64,000 nt of DNA from CAVSQX01 sp963730225 (GTDB taxonomy: Bacteria; Planctomycetota; Phycisphaerae; Tepidisphaerales; Tepidisphaeraceae). Location: the NCBI GenBank assembly GCA_963730225.1, contig CAVSQX010000002.1, positions 62,001-126,000 of the forward strand, given 5' to 3'. This document shows positions 43,997 to 52,037 of the stretch, one piece after another. Each line of letters starts with the position of its first letter. Within the stretch, counting starts at the first letter, position 1. Made by a program: the position numbers and the translations under genes. Under the pieces are notes generated by a model. It did no database searches. It worked only from the letters and a program-made list of their open reading frames with translations, and was not told the DNA's origin.

Positions 43997-46184
43997 ATGA
44001 ATTCTCCCGCCCCTATTCCCGCCCCGTCGATCGCGTCCAAACGGGAATTAAAAAAGAAAGCCAAGGCCGATTTCTGGCGCGCCGTGCGCTACCTGCTCCC
44101 GTACCGACTTACCATTTCCATCTCCGTGGTCTGCGCTTTTCGTCGGCCTGGCCATCGCCGGCGGCCTCACCGCCATGCTGCCGGTCTTGAGCGTGCTGAT
44201 CAACGGCAACACCGTCCCCAATTGGGCCAACGGCCTGATCGTCCAATCGCGCCTGCACGTCGTTCTCGCTGCCGATGGCGGCAGCCTGCGAGTCATCCGC
44301 GTGAAACCCGGCGGCGCAGCCGAGAACGCCCACGTCGAAGACGGCGATCTTCTAGCGCCCAAAACCTCCGATCCCACTCCCGTCCTGGCCGCTCTCTCCG
44401 ATCCGGCCGTTTCCTCCATCACGCTTCATCTCACCCCCGATCGCGCCGTCACCCTCACCCATCTTCCGCCGGTGCCCTGGTATCAGGCGCTGGCTCGCGA
44501 TGTCGTGAAAAAATTCCCGCGCAATCCCGTGCTTTCCGTCGCCGTCGTTCTGGCCTTCGGTGTCTGCATCTCCTTCCTCGGCCAGGTCTGCCGATTTTTT
44601 CAGGAGCATTACGCCGACAAGGCCGCCATCCAAGGCATCAACGATCTTCGCCGCCGCCTCTACGATCACATCCTTCACATTCCCATGAGCTTCTTTAGCC
44701 TCAAGGGAACCAGCGATGTCACCAGCCGCGTCATTCAGGATTGCAACAGTCTTCAGGACGGCTTCAAAGGCATTCTCGGCCAGAGCATCCAAATGCCCAT
44801 CAACGCCGTCATGGCCTTCGCGCTGGCCCTGAAAGTTAATTGGCGGCTCACGCTTTTCATTGTTCTCTTCGCACCCGTAATGTGGGGCATCATCCGCACC
44901 TTCGGAAAAAAAATGCGCCGCGTCAACCGCCGGGCGCTTCAGAGCAGTTCCGTGCTTCTGGGCCAGATTGAAGGCTCGATGCTGGGAATCCGCGTCGTCA
45001 AGGGCCACAGCGCCGAGCGCTTCGAGCGCCGCCGATTCAAACGCATTCTCGCTCCGTTGACCGCTCACCTCGTTCGCATGAGCAAAATCGACACCCTCAG
45101 CGGGCCCGTCGTCGAACTCTCCACGCTGTTGATTGTTTGCATCATCGTTCTGTGGGCCACCCACCTGGTGCTGGTTACCAACGAGCTGAAACCTGAGCAG
45201 TTCCTGCTTGTCATGGCTTGTCTGGCCACCATCGCCGATGCCCTCCGCCGCTTCGGCAAAATGAACAACATCCTCTCCCGCAGCGGCGCAGCCGCCACGC
45301 GCATCTTCGAGACCCTCGCCATCCCCGTCGAACGCCCCAGGCACTTTCCCACCCGCAGCGATCGGCCCCGCATCAATCTTTCGCCCATCTCCCGCGACAT
45401 CCGATTTGAAAACGTCACGTTCCGCTACGCCGCCATCGCCGCCCCCGCCGTGCAAGACGCCACCCTCACTGTAAAAAAGGGCGAAAGCGTCGCCGTGGTT
45501 GGCCGCAACGGCAGCGGCAAAACCACCCTCGCCGCTCTCCTGCCGCGCTTCTACGATCCGCAATCCGGCCGCCTTCTCATCGACGGCATCGACATCCGCC
45601 AAGTCACCCTCCGCTCCCTGCGCGACCAGATCACCATCGTCACGCAGGACAGCGTCATCTTCCCCGGCACCATCGCTCAGAACATCGCCTACGGCCACCC
45701 CGACGCCATGCGGCTCGACGAGGATTCCCCCGCCTCGCGCAATCTTCGTCAGCAAATCGAAGCCGCCGCCCGCCGCGCCTTCGCCCACGATTTCATCCTC
45801 GAAAAACCCCTCGGCTACGATTCCATCCTCGGCGAACTGGGCGGTTCCCTCTCCGGCGGCCAAAAGCAACGCATCAACATCGCCCGCGCCATTTTCCGTA
45901 GCACTCCGATTCTGATTCTCGACGAAGCCACCAGCCAGGTGGATGCCGAAAGCGAAGCTCTCATTCAAAAAGCCATCGAAAGTCTGCTCCACGAGCGCAC
46001 CACGTTTGTGATCGCCCATCGGCTGGGCACCATTCTCAGCTCCGATCGAATCATCGTCATGGATCGCGGCCGAATCGTCGCCGAGGGCAAGCACGATGAT
46101 CTGCTGCAGACATGCGAAACCTACGCCAACCTCTACGAGCGCCAACTCATCGTCCGCGCCGCCGCACCCGTATCGGCCGTATAA
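43997..46184 (+). CDS. MsbA-like ABC exporter with PDZ-like insertion (frame break)
   Basis: Half-transporter of about 728 aa after joining frames near 44140 (one extra base). N-terminal permease: first helix from about residue 40, a long extracytoplasmic insertion of about 70 residues (roughly 85-155) and the remaining five helices. The ATPase follows with Walker A VVGRNGSGKTT, Q-loop TQDSVI, signature GSLSGGQKQR, Walker B ILILDEATS and H-loop IAHRLGT. The insertion (GGSLRVIRVKPGGAAENAHV-EDGDLLAPKTS) has a PDZ-like pattern. Related to lipid A/polysaccharide flippases; substrate unknown. Confidence 0.85.
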
Positions 46185-46219
46185 AGCCGCGGATGTCACG
46201 CGCGGCTCCGGACCCCAAC

Positions 46220-46672
46220 TCATCCCTTCTTTCGGGAAAAACCGATGCCGCGATCTGCGCTCGCGCGCCGCCACGCCTGCTTCCACCATCGTCTCTCCAC
46301 GAATTGATTTGCCTTGACTACATCTGCCTTTTCGCCGTTCGTTGGAACGAACAGCACTCGATTGCAGGTGGGGCAGCGTTCGTCGATAGCGCTGATCTCA
46401 TGCGGACAAAAAAAGCATTGGCCCGATTTTCCCCGTGCGATTCGTCGATCAGCCTTGAACGATCGGGCGAATTCCAATGTCAGGCCAACGCAGACTAAGC
46501 CCAGCCCGCAGTCGATCATCGCGGAATACCCCACGCCGATCTGCATGAACGCGATGCCCACGGCGACCGCTATCGACGCGATCCACAGCGAAATCAAGCC
46601 CATCACCGGCCCGAAGATGAACAATAACTGCCTGCGATTCCAAGCCATGTCGTCCATCTTGCCACCTACCAA
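46220..46672 (-). CDS. Small membrane protein with zinc-ribbon-like Cys motif
   Basis: About 142-150 aa (start at 46672 or a later ATG such as the one giving MAWNRRQ). Two hydrophobic segments (LLFIFGPVMGLISLWIASIA; YSAMIDCGLGLVCVGLTLEF), then C-x2-C…C-x2-C (CFFCPHEISAIDERCPTCNR), a rubredoxin-like zinc ribbon, and a basic tail. Convergent with the exporter. Family not recognised. Confidence 0.6.
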   Translation of the reverse strand: MVGGKMDDMAWNRRQLLFIFGPVMGLISLWIASIAVAVGIAFMQIGVGYSAMIDCGLGLVCVGLTLEFARSFKADRRIARGKSGQCFFCPHEISAIDERCPTCNRVLFVPTNGEKADVVKANQFVERRWWKQAWRRASADRGIGFSRKKG

Positions 46673-46718
46673 ATTCTATGTGTTGTCCACGCCGCCGGGC
46701 GCATGAAACCGCGATTTG

Positions 46719-47709
46719 TCATCCCTCCCGCAAACGCAGCATCACCTTCCCCATCGGCCCCTCCTTCAACCGCTCAAACGCTCGCAACAATTCCTCCATC
46801 GCAAAAACCGAATCCACCACCGGCCTGCGCTCCGCTTCGATTCAACATCTCCACGATTCCCCTCCACGCCTCCTGACTTTCCCGCGCTTTGTAAGTCCCC
46901 ACAGCCACGCCCCCGATTTTAATCCTGCGGAAAAACAACGACGCCGTGTTAAATTCCGGCACCGGCCCCGCGAGCCGGCCCACCACGCTGACTTTTCCAT
47001 GATCGCCCAGCACGCCGATCAATTCCGAAAAACCCTTACCTCCGATTTGATCGATCGCCAAATCCACTTTCCGCGGGGCGAGTTTTTCCTTCAATTGCGT
47101 CGGCCAACTCGCATCATTCGGATCCAGCGTGATCGCCGCTCCCAATTCCTCCAGCCGCTTGCGTTTTTCCGCGCTGCGTGAAAGGGCGATCGGAACATGT
47201 CCCATCGCCTTGGCCAGCTGCACCGCCGCCACGCCCACGCCGCCCGACGCCCCGGAAATCAGCGCCACGGAATTCGGCTTCAGATCGCTCCACTGCGTGA
47301 TCGACTGCCACGCCGTCAGATAAACCAGCGCCGCCGATCCGGCCTGTTCATCGCTCCAGCCGTCCGGGATGGGCGCCAGCCATTCGACGGGCGCGGCGAC
47401 TTTTTCGGCGAACGTCCCGGCCCGATTCACGCCCACATCCCCGCGAAGAATCAAAACCCGATCCCCAATTTTGAGTTGCGTCACTCCCGCACCGACCGAG
47501 CGGACGATCCCCATTCCATCCCGCCCCAGAATGTGCGGCAGCGGCGGCTTGGCCGGATATTCCCCCTGTGACAAATACCGATCCGCCGGGTTCAGAGCCG
47601 CCAACTTCAGCGAGACCACCGCTTCGCCCGGCCCCGCCATCGGTTCGGCGATCTCTTCCAGCTTCAGCGCGGATAGGCCGTTGAAGTGATGGAGTTGCCA
47701 GGCTTTCAT
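46719..47709 (-). CDS. Quinone oxidoreductase / zinc-type alcohol dehydrogenase superfamily (frame break)
   Basis: About 329 aa. Starts MKAWQLHHFNGLSALKLEEI with AGGAGG seven bases upstream. GroES-like domain with ALNPADRYLSQGEYPAKPPL-PHILGRDGMGIV, then a Rossmann domain (SVALISGASGGVGVAAVQLA). Without zinc-site cysteines, it is a QOR/MDR type that reduces quinones or enones with NADPH. Near 46828 one extra base changes frame; the continuation RPVVDSVFAMEELLRAFERL-KEGPMGKVMLRLREG is the normal C-terminus. Confidence 0.88.
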
Positions 47710-47731
47710 TGGCCTCCTGGTGGAAAAGGGA

Positions 47732-47828
47732 GACAAGGTGACAAGGCGACAAGGTGACAAAATGCAAGTCACCGTGTCACCTTGTCGCCTTGTCACCTTG
47801 TCACCTTGTCACCTTGTCACCTTGTCAT
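47732..47828. repeat. Palindromic array of GTGACAAG-type 8-base repeats
   Basis: Left arm 47732-47759 (GACAAGGTGACAAGGCGACA…) is a perfect 28-base inverted match to 47775-47802 (…TGTCGCCTTGTCACCTTGTC). The right side continues with further CACCTTGT units to 47828. It could fold into a long hairpin between the quinone oxidoreductase and the mla operon. Confidence 0.95.
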
Positions 47829-47833
47829 CCTAA

Positions 47834-48967
47834 CTACTGCTTCACCGCATCCCACAGCTTCCGTTCCACTTCGTTGAAATTGGCGAACGTATTCGACAAC
47901 TGATCGGTCAATTTCTGAAGCGTCGCTCGATCGATCTGCGGATCATTGATCGCATCGCGCAGCGACTTGGCCGCATCGTCCACCGACTGGGCGCCCTCGG
48001 CGAAATCCCGGGCGGCGTCGAACAGCGTCAGATTATCCAGCTCTCCCGGCGCGGGCTTGTACAACAACCGCCACGGCGCTCGGCGAATTTCCGCGCTGGC
48101 GCCCTTGAGATTCTCGCTGGTCGTCTCCAGCCCCGCGATGATCCCGTCAAACTTTCCGCGATTGCCCACGATGATTCCCTTGGCCGAATCGCTCACATCC
48201 CGCAAATTCGACGCGACCACCTTGATATCCTTCAGCGTGTCCTGGGCATCGTCGATCGTGTTACTCAGCTTCAACACGGCCGCATCGACATGATCCAGCA
48301 GCCCCGGCGCTTTCGTCTGAAACTGCCCGCTGACGGCCCGCAGGTTCGCCAGCGTCACCCGCAGATCCGAATTCTTGTCGCCCACCACGTTGGAAAGATC
48401 CGTCGCCAGCGTGTGGGCCGAATCCAGCAAATCCGCCGCCTTGGCCATCGCCGTGTTCAGCTTCGGAACCGTCGTGCCGTGCACGTCGTGCAGAATTCCC
48501 TCCAATTCCGGCGCCGCTCCCTCCAGCGTCGCCAGCAGCGTGCTGGTGGAACTGGGATGCCCCTGAAGCTCGCCGTCCTCCGCCAGCACCGCGCCGGTCC
48601 CCAGATTGTCGATGTTCAGCCAACTCGAACCCGTCAGCGTTCCCTGCACCGTCATGTGCGTATCTTCCCGCAGCGGATAGCTCGCCGGTACCGTGAACGT
48701 GATCAGAATGTCCGGCTTCTGTCCTTCCGCCAGATTCTGAACCGTGATCGAGTGAATCGTCCCCACCTTGTATCCTCCCAGCCGAACATCGTCCCCCAGC
48801 CTCAGCCCGCCGACATCGTCAATCAGCGAAAAGCGCACGTGCCGAACCTCCATCGGCGTCAGCACGCTGCCGAATCCCTTGATCCCCACCACGATGAACC
48901 CGATCAGCACCAGGCTCACCACGATGAACAGCCCCGCCTTGAACGCGCTGCGATCCGCCTTGGCCAT
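47834..48967 (-). CDS. MlaD-like MCE-domain substrate-binding protein
   Basis: A 377-aa protein with one N-terminal membrane anchor (KAGLFIVVSLVLIGFIVVGI), the MCE domain (RHVRFSLIDDVGGLRLGDDV-RLGGYKVGTIHSITV), and a long helical C-terminus (ALRDAINDPQIDRATLQKLT-DQLSNTFANF). MCE proteins bind phospholipid in the periplasm for the Mla-type transporter. Its ATG overlaps the ATPase stop (TAATG). Confidence 0.88.
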   Translation of the reverse strand: MAKADRSAFKAGLFIVVSLVLIGFIVVGIKGFGSVLTPMEVRHVRFSLIDDVGGLRLGDDVRLGGYKVGTIHSITVQNLAEGQKPDILITFTVPASYPLREDTHMTVQGTLTGSSWLNIDNLGTGAVLAEDGELQGHPSSTSTLLATLEGAAPELEGILHDVHGTTVPKLNTAMAKAADLLDSAHTLATDLSNVVGDKNSDLRVTLANLRAVSGQFQTKAPGLLDHVDAAVLKLSNTIDDAQDTLKDIKVVASNLRDVSDSAKGIIVGNRGKFDGIIAGLETTSENLKGASAEIRRAPWRLLYKPAPGELDNLTLFDAARDFAEGAQSVDDAAKSLRDAINDPQIDRATLQKLTDQLSNTFANFNEVERKLWDAVKQ

Positions 48968-49770
48968 TAGACGCTTCCTTCCAAAAGATCCGCCTCGTAA
49001 CCCTCCCCGCGGCGGCGCTCGGTCAACGGGCCCTCCAGCAATCCGTGCACGAACTGCCGAACCAGCGGATCGGTCGAATCCGTCATCTCCTCCTTCGTTC
49101 CGCTGGCGATGAATTTCCCGCTGTCCAGCAGCACCATCCGATCGGCGATGCGAAACGCCGAATCCATTTCGTGCGTCACCACCACGCTGGTCACGCCCAG
49201 CTTGCGATTCAGATCGATGATCAACATGTCGATCTCGTGGCTCGTCACCGGGTCCAGTCCCGCGCTGGGCTCGTCGTAAAACAGAATCTTCGGATCCAGC
49301 GCAATCGCCCGGGCCAGGCCCGCTCGCTTTTTCATCCCCCCCGAAAGCTCCGCCGGCATTTTCTCCGCGTGCTTCCGCAGCCCCACCAATTCCAGCTTGA
49401 TCTTCACCATGATCTCGATCGTCTCTTCCGGCAAATCGGTGTGCTCGCGCAACGGCAGCGCGACGTTCTCGCCCACCGTCATCGAATTGAACAGCGCACC
49501 GCTCTGAAACAACACGCCGATCGACTTGCGATAATCATCCAATTCGCTGGGCGTCATCGACTTGAGGCTCTTGCCCAGCGCGATGATGTCGCCGCTGTCG
49601 GGAGCGATGTTCCCGATCATCAACCGCAGCAGCGACGATTTCCCGCTGCCCGAAAGCCCCAGAATCACCAGCGTTTCCCCGCGGTACACATCCAGCCGAA
49701 TCCCGTCGAGAATGCGCCGCCCGCCCAGCGTTTTGGTCACGTCCAGAACCTGAATCGCGCAGTCCGGCAT
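48967..49770 (-). CDS. Mla-type ABC transporter ATPase (MlaF-like)
   Basis: A 267-aa ATPase. Walker A GLSGSGKSSLLRLMIG, Q-loop VLFQSGALFNSMTV, signature LSGGMKKRAGLARAIALDPK, Walker B ILFYDEPSAGLDP and the switch His in VVVTHEMDSAF. Energises lipid movement by the permease MlaE and the MCE protein MlaD; the three genes are contiguous in the order E-F-D. Confidence 0.92.
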   Translation of the reverse strand: MPDCAIQVLDVTKTLGGRRILDGIRLDVYRGETLVILGLSGSGKSSLLRLMIGNIAPDSGDIIALGKSLKSMTPSELDDYRKSIGVLFQSGALFNSMTVGENVALPLREHTDLPEETIEIMVKIKLELVGLRKHAEKMPAELSGGMKKRAGLARAIALDPKILFYDEPSAGLDPVTSHEIDMLIIDLNRKLGVTSVVVTHEMDSAFRIADRMVLLDSGKFIASGTKEEMTDSTDPLVRQFVHGLLEGPLTERRRGEGYEADLLEGSV

Positions 49771-49779
49771 CGGCGTCTT

Positions 49780-50586
49780 TCACAATCCCAGGTAATAAAA
49801 CCCCGCCGTGAACATCAGATCCACCGCGATCAGGGCCACGATCGTCAGCACCACCGTGCGCGTCGTCGCCACCCCAACCCCCTGCGCTCCGCCGCGCACC
49901 TGCAAGCCCAGGTAGCACGCCAGCGAGCTGATGAGCATTCCGAACACCGCCGCCTTCACCAGCCCCGTGTCAAAATCTTTCAGCTTCACCTGCTCGAAGG
50001 TTCGCGTCAGATACTGCGTGTAATTGATGTCCAAAAATGCCTGCGACGTCAGCATCCCGCCCAGAATTCCCATCAGGTCGCCCACCACCGCGATGCAGAC
50101 CATCATGATCGTGGTCGCAACCACTCGGGGCACCACCAGAAACCGGATCGGATCGATCGCTTCCGCCTGAAGCGCCTCGATCTCCTCCGAAACCACCATC
50201 GTCCCCATTTCCGCCGCGATCGACGCACCGGCGAACCCCGTCAGCACGATGGCGCTCACCAGCGGCCCCAGCTCGCGGAACACCGCAATCGAAATGATGT
50301 TCGCCACCGTCGAAACCAGTCCGAAATCCCGCAGAATCGGCGCCATCTGAAGCGACAAAATCGCGCCGATGCACACCATCACCAGGCTCACGATCGGAAT
50401 GCTCTTCACTCCGACGCGATTCATCTGGAACCACAGATTGTGCCAGGCAAATTTCCACGCCCGCCTGCTCAGCAGCGTTCGGCTCGCCGCCGCCGTATCC
50501 AGAATCAGATACCCCAGCCCGCCCAGAAACTCGAGAACGCCCAGAACGAAATAACCGAGAAGCGTGATGGGGCGGAAGAGAAACAT
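49780..50586 (-). CDS. Mla-type ABC transporter permease (MlaE-like)
   Basis: A 268-aa membrane protein of the MlaE family: FAWHNLWFQMNRVGVKSIPI-VSLVMVCIGAILSLQMAPIL, then the conserved ELGPLVSAIVLTGFAGASIA and AEMGTMVVSEEIEALQAEAI, ending with several hydrophobic segments. The text matches the lipid-permease fold. First gene of mlaEFD, ten bases before the ATPase. Confidence 0.92.
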   Translation of the reverse strand: MFLFRPITLLGYFVLGVLEFLGGLGYLILDTAAASRTLLSRRAWKFAWHNLWFQMNRVGVKSIPIVSLVMVCIGAILSLQMAPILRDFGLVSTVANIISIAVFRELGPLVSAIVLTGFAGASIAAEMGTMVVSEEIEALQAEAIDPIRFLVVPRVVATTIMMVCIAVVGDLMGILGGMLTSQAFLDINYTQYLTRTFEQVKLKDFDTGLVKAAVFGMLISSLACYLGLQVRGGAQGVGVATTRTVVLTIVALIAVDLMFTAGFYYLGL

Positions 50587-50607
50587 GTGTGGGGGGAAAT
50601 TCCAAGT

Positions 50608-50745
50608 ACGAAATTCGAAGCTCGATTCAATGACGAATGTTCAAATGACCAATTGAAAGGAGCGGGCCCGAAAATCTCAGCCGCTTTTTCGTCATTTGGT
50701 CATGGGTCATTTGGACATTGATTCGAATTTCGCACTTCGAATTTC
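50608..50745. repeat. Imperfect palindromic intergenic region with TTCGAA and AAATGACC words
   Basis: GAAATTCGAAG (50610-50620) is inverted at CTTCGAATTTC (50735-50745). Inside, TCAATGACGAATGTTCAAATGACC mirrors the right-side TCATTTGGTCATGGGTCATT and TGGACATTGA words. The whole could form a hairpin of about 135 bases between the STAS and mlaE genes. Confidence 0.7.
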
Positions 50746-50751
50746 TTCTCG

Positions 50752-51111
50752 CTACTTTTTCATCGCTTCTTCTTCGGTGGCTGTCACGACAAAAATCGAA
50801 TCCAACCGCGCAATTTCCAACAGCCCCTTCACTCTCGGCTGAAGCGCCGCCAGGCAAACCTTCCCGCCGACCCGCCGCAGCTTCTGTAGCGCTTCCACCA
50901 GCACCGCCACCGCGCTGCTGTCCATGTACGGAACTTCGCTCAGCACCAGGATCAGTTTCCGCACCGAAGCGTCGCCCAGAATCTTCAGCAGTTCTCCTCG
51001 CAGCTCCGGGCTGTTGTGCAGATCGATTTCGCCGCGAACGTTGACGACCACCGTCGTGCCTTCTCGACGAACCGCGCTTACCACCGTATTGGCCGGCTTC
51101 CCGCTATTCAT
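50752..51111 (-). CDS. STAS-domain anti-sigma factor antagonist-like protein
   Basis: A 119-aa SpoIIAA/RsbV-type protein: VVVNVRGEIDLHNSPELRGE, then LILVLSEVPYMDSSAVAVLV (the Ser after Asp is the phosphorylation site). Follows the anti-sigma kinase gene on the same strand, so the two probably form a partner-switching module. Confidence 0.88.
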   Translation of the reverse strand: MNSGKPANTVVSAVRREGTTVVVNVRGEIDLHNSPELRGELLKILGDASVRKLILVLSEVPYMDSSAVAVLVEALQKLRRVGGKVCLAALQPRVKGLLEIARLDSIFVVTATEEEAMKK

Positions 51112-51133
51112 GCTGCTTTACCTCGTGGGCCGA

Positions 51134-51562
51134 TCATACACCGTTTGCATGCGGCCCGTGAACCATCTCCAGCAACATTCCATCCGCCTGCGGGTGAAAT
51201 GTCACCTGCTCCATCAATTGTTTCATGCAGATCAGCCCCACACCGCCCGGCCGCAGCGGATTGTGCCGCGCCGGCGCCTTGGCGATTGGATTCTCTCCGT
51301 TGCCCCAATCGCGGATGCTGATTTTTACTCCGTCTCCAATCCGCTGTGCCGTGAACTGTACCGGCTTATCCTTCGCTCCGCCGTACGCATGCCGAATCAC
51401 ATTCGCCAACGCCTCATTCACCACCAGCCCAACTTCATGTTGCGCGGGCTGATCGAAACCGGCCGCCGCACAAAACTGCTCAATCGATTTGCGCACCGAC
51501 GACACGTTCGCCGGATCGCTCAGAATCGTCACCTCGAACTTATCGGACGTTGGCGATGGCAT
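51134..51562 (-). CDS. Anti-sigma-type serine kinase (RsbW/SpoIIAB-like HATPase)
   Basis: A 142-aa HATPase_c protein. The N-box HEVGLVVNEALANVIRHAYG, G1 motif IRDWGNGENP and G2 region RPGGVGLICMKQLMEQV are present. It would phosphorylate the STAS protein downstream and may bind a sigma factor. Start chosen at 51562, six bases after the lipoprotein stop. Confidence 0.87.
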   Translation of the reverse strand: MPSPTSDKFEVTILSDPANVSSVRKSIEQFCAAAGFDQPAQHEVGLVVNEALANVIRHAYGGAKDKPVQFTAQRIGDGVKISIRDWGNGENPIAKAPARHNPLRPGGVGLICMKQLMEQVTFHPQADGMLLEMVHGPHANGV

Positions 51563-51567
51563 GCTCT

Positions 51568-51900
51568 TCACCGACCGTTGTGCTGCTGCAACCACTGGTT
51601 CCATTGGATTATCGCCGGCTGTCGCTGGCTGGCGTCATCATAGTAATGATAGCCAAAATCCTGCCCCGTCAGCCGCCGCAGCCCTTCAATCGCATAAAAT
51701 CGCACCGCCGAATCCGCATCGCTCAAATCCTTAACCATTTGCGGCACGTCTTTTAGATCGTGCCTCTCAACATCCTGCACGATGGCCGGCGCCTTGAGCG
51801 TCAGATCGTCGCTCTTCACCGATTTGGGCCCCCGCGGCTCCGTGCACCCCGTCAGCGCAGCGGCACTGCACATCAGCATCATTGCTTTCCGCGGTGCCAT
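51568..51900 (-). CDS. Small lipoprotein with HEAT-like repeat
   Basis: A 110-aa protein with signal and lipobox (MLMCSAAALTGC) and a C-terminal stretch LSDADSAVRFYAIEGLRRLT that looks like one HEAT repeat, ending AIIQWNQWLQQHNGR. First gene of the leftward set with the partner-switching module. Confidence 0.6.
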   Translation of the reverse strand: MAPRKAMMLMCSAAALTGCTEPRGPKSVKSDDLTLKAPAIVQDVERHDLKDVPQMVKDLSDADSAVRFYAIEGLRRLTGQDFGYHYYDDASQRQPAIIQWNQWLQQHNGR

Positions 51901-52037
51901 CCCAACATGATCGTAAACCGTTCGAGCCTTTCTGCAACCAATGCCCCCATTCAATCGGCAATCTTCTCCGCTTTGCCTTCCCATACATCGCCCGTACAAT
52001 CCTCTATTTCGACTGTTCGCAAGAAACCGGTCTGACC

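Noticed and set aside
44352..46289. 645-aa minus-strand frame over the ABC exporter
   Set aside because: Opposite strand holds all ABC ATPase motifs in order; this frame is compositionally a shadow.
47732..47828. CRISPR array
   Set aside because: The unit is only 8 bases, without unique spacers, and is organised as a palindrome.
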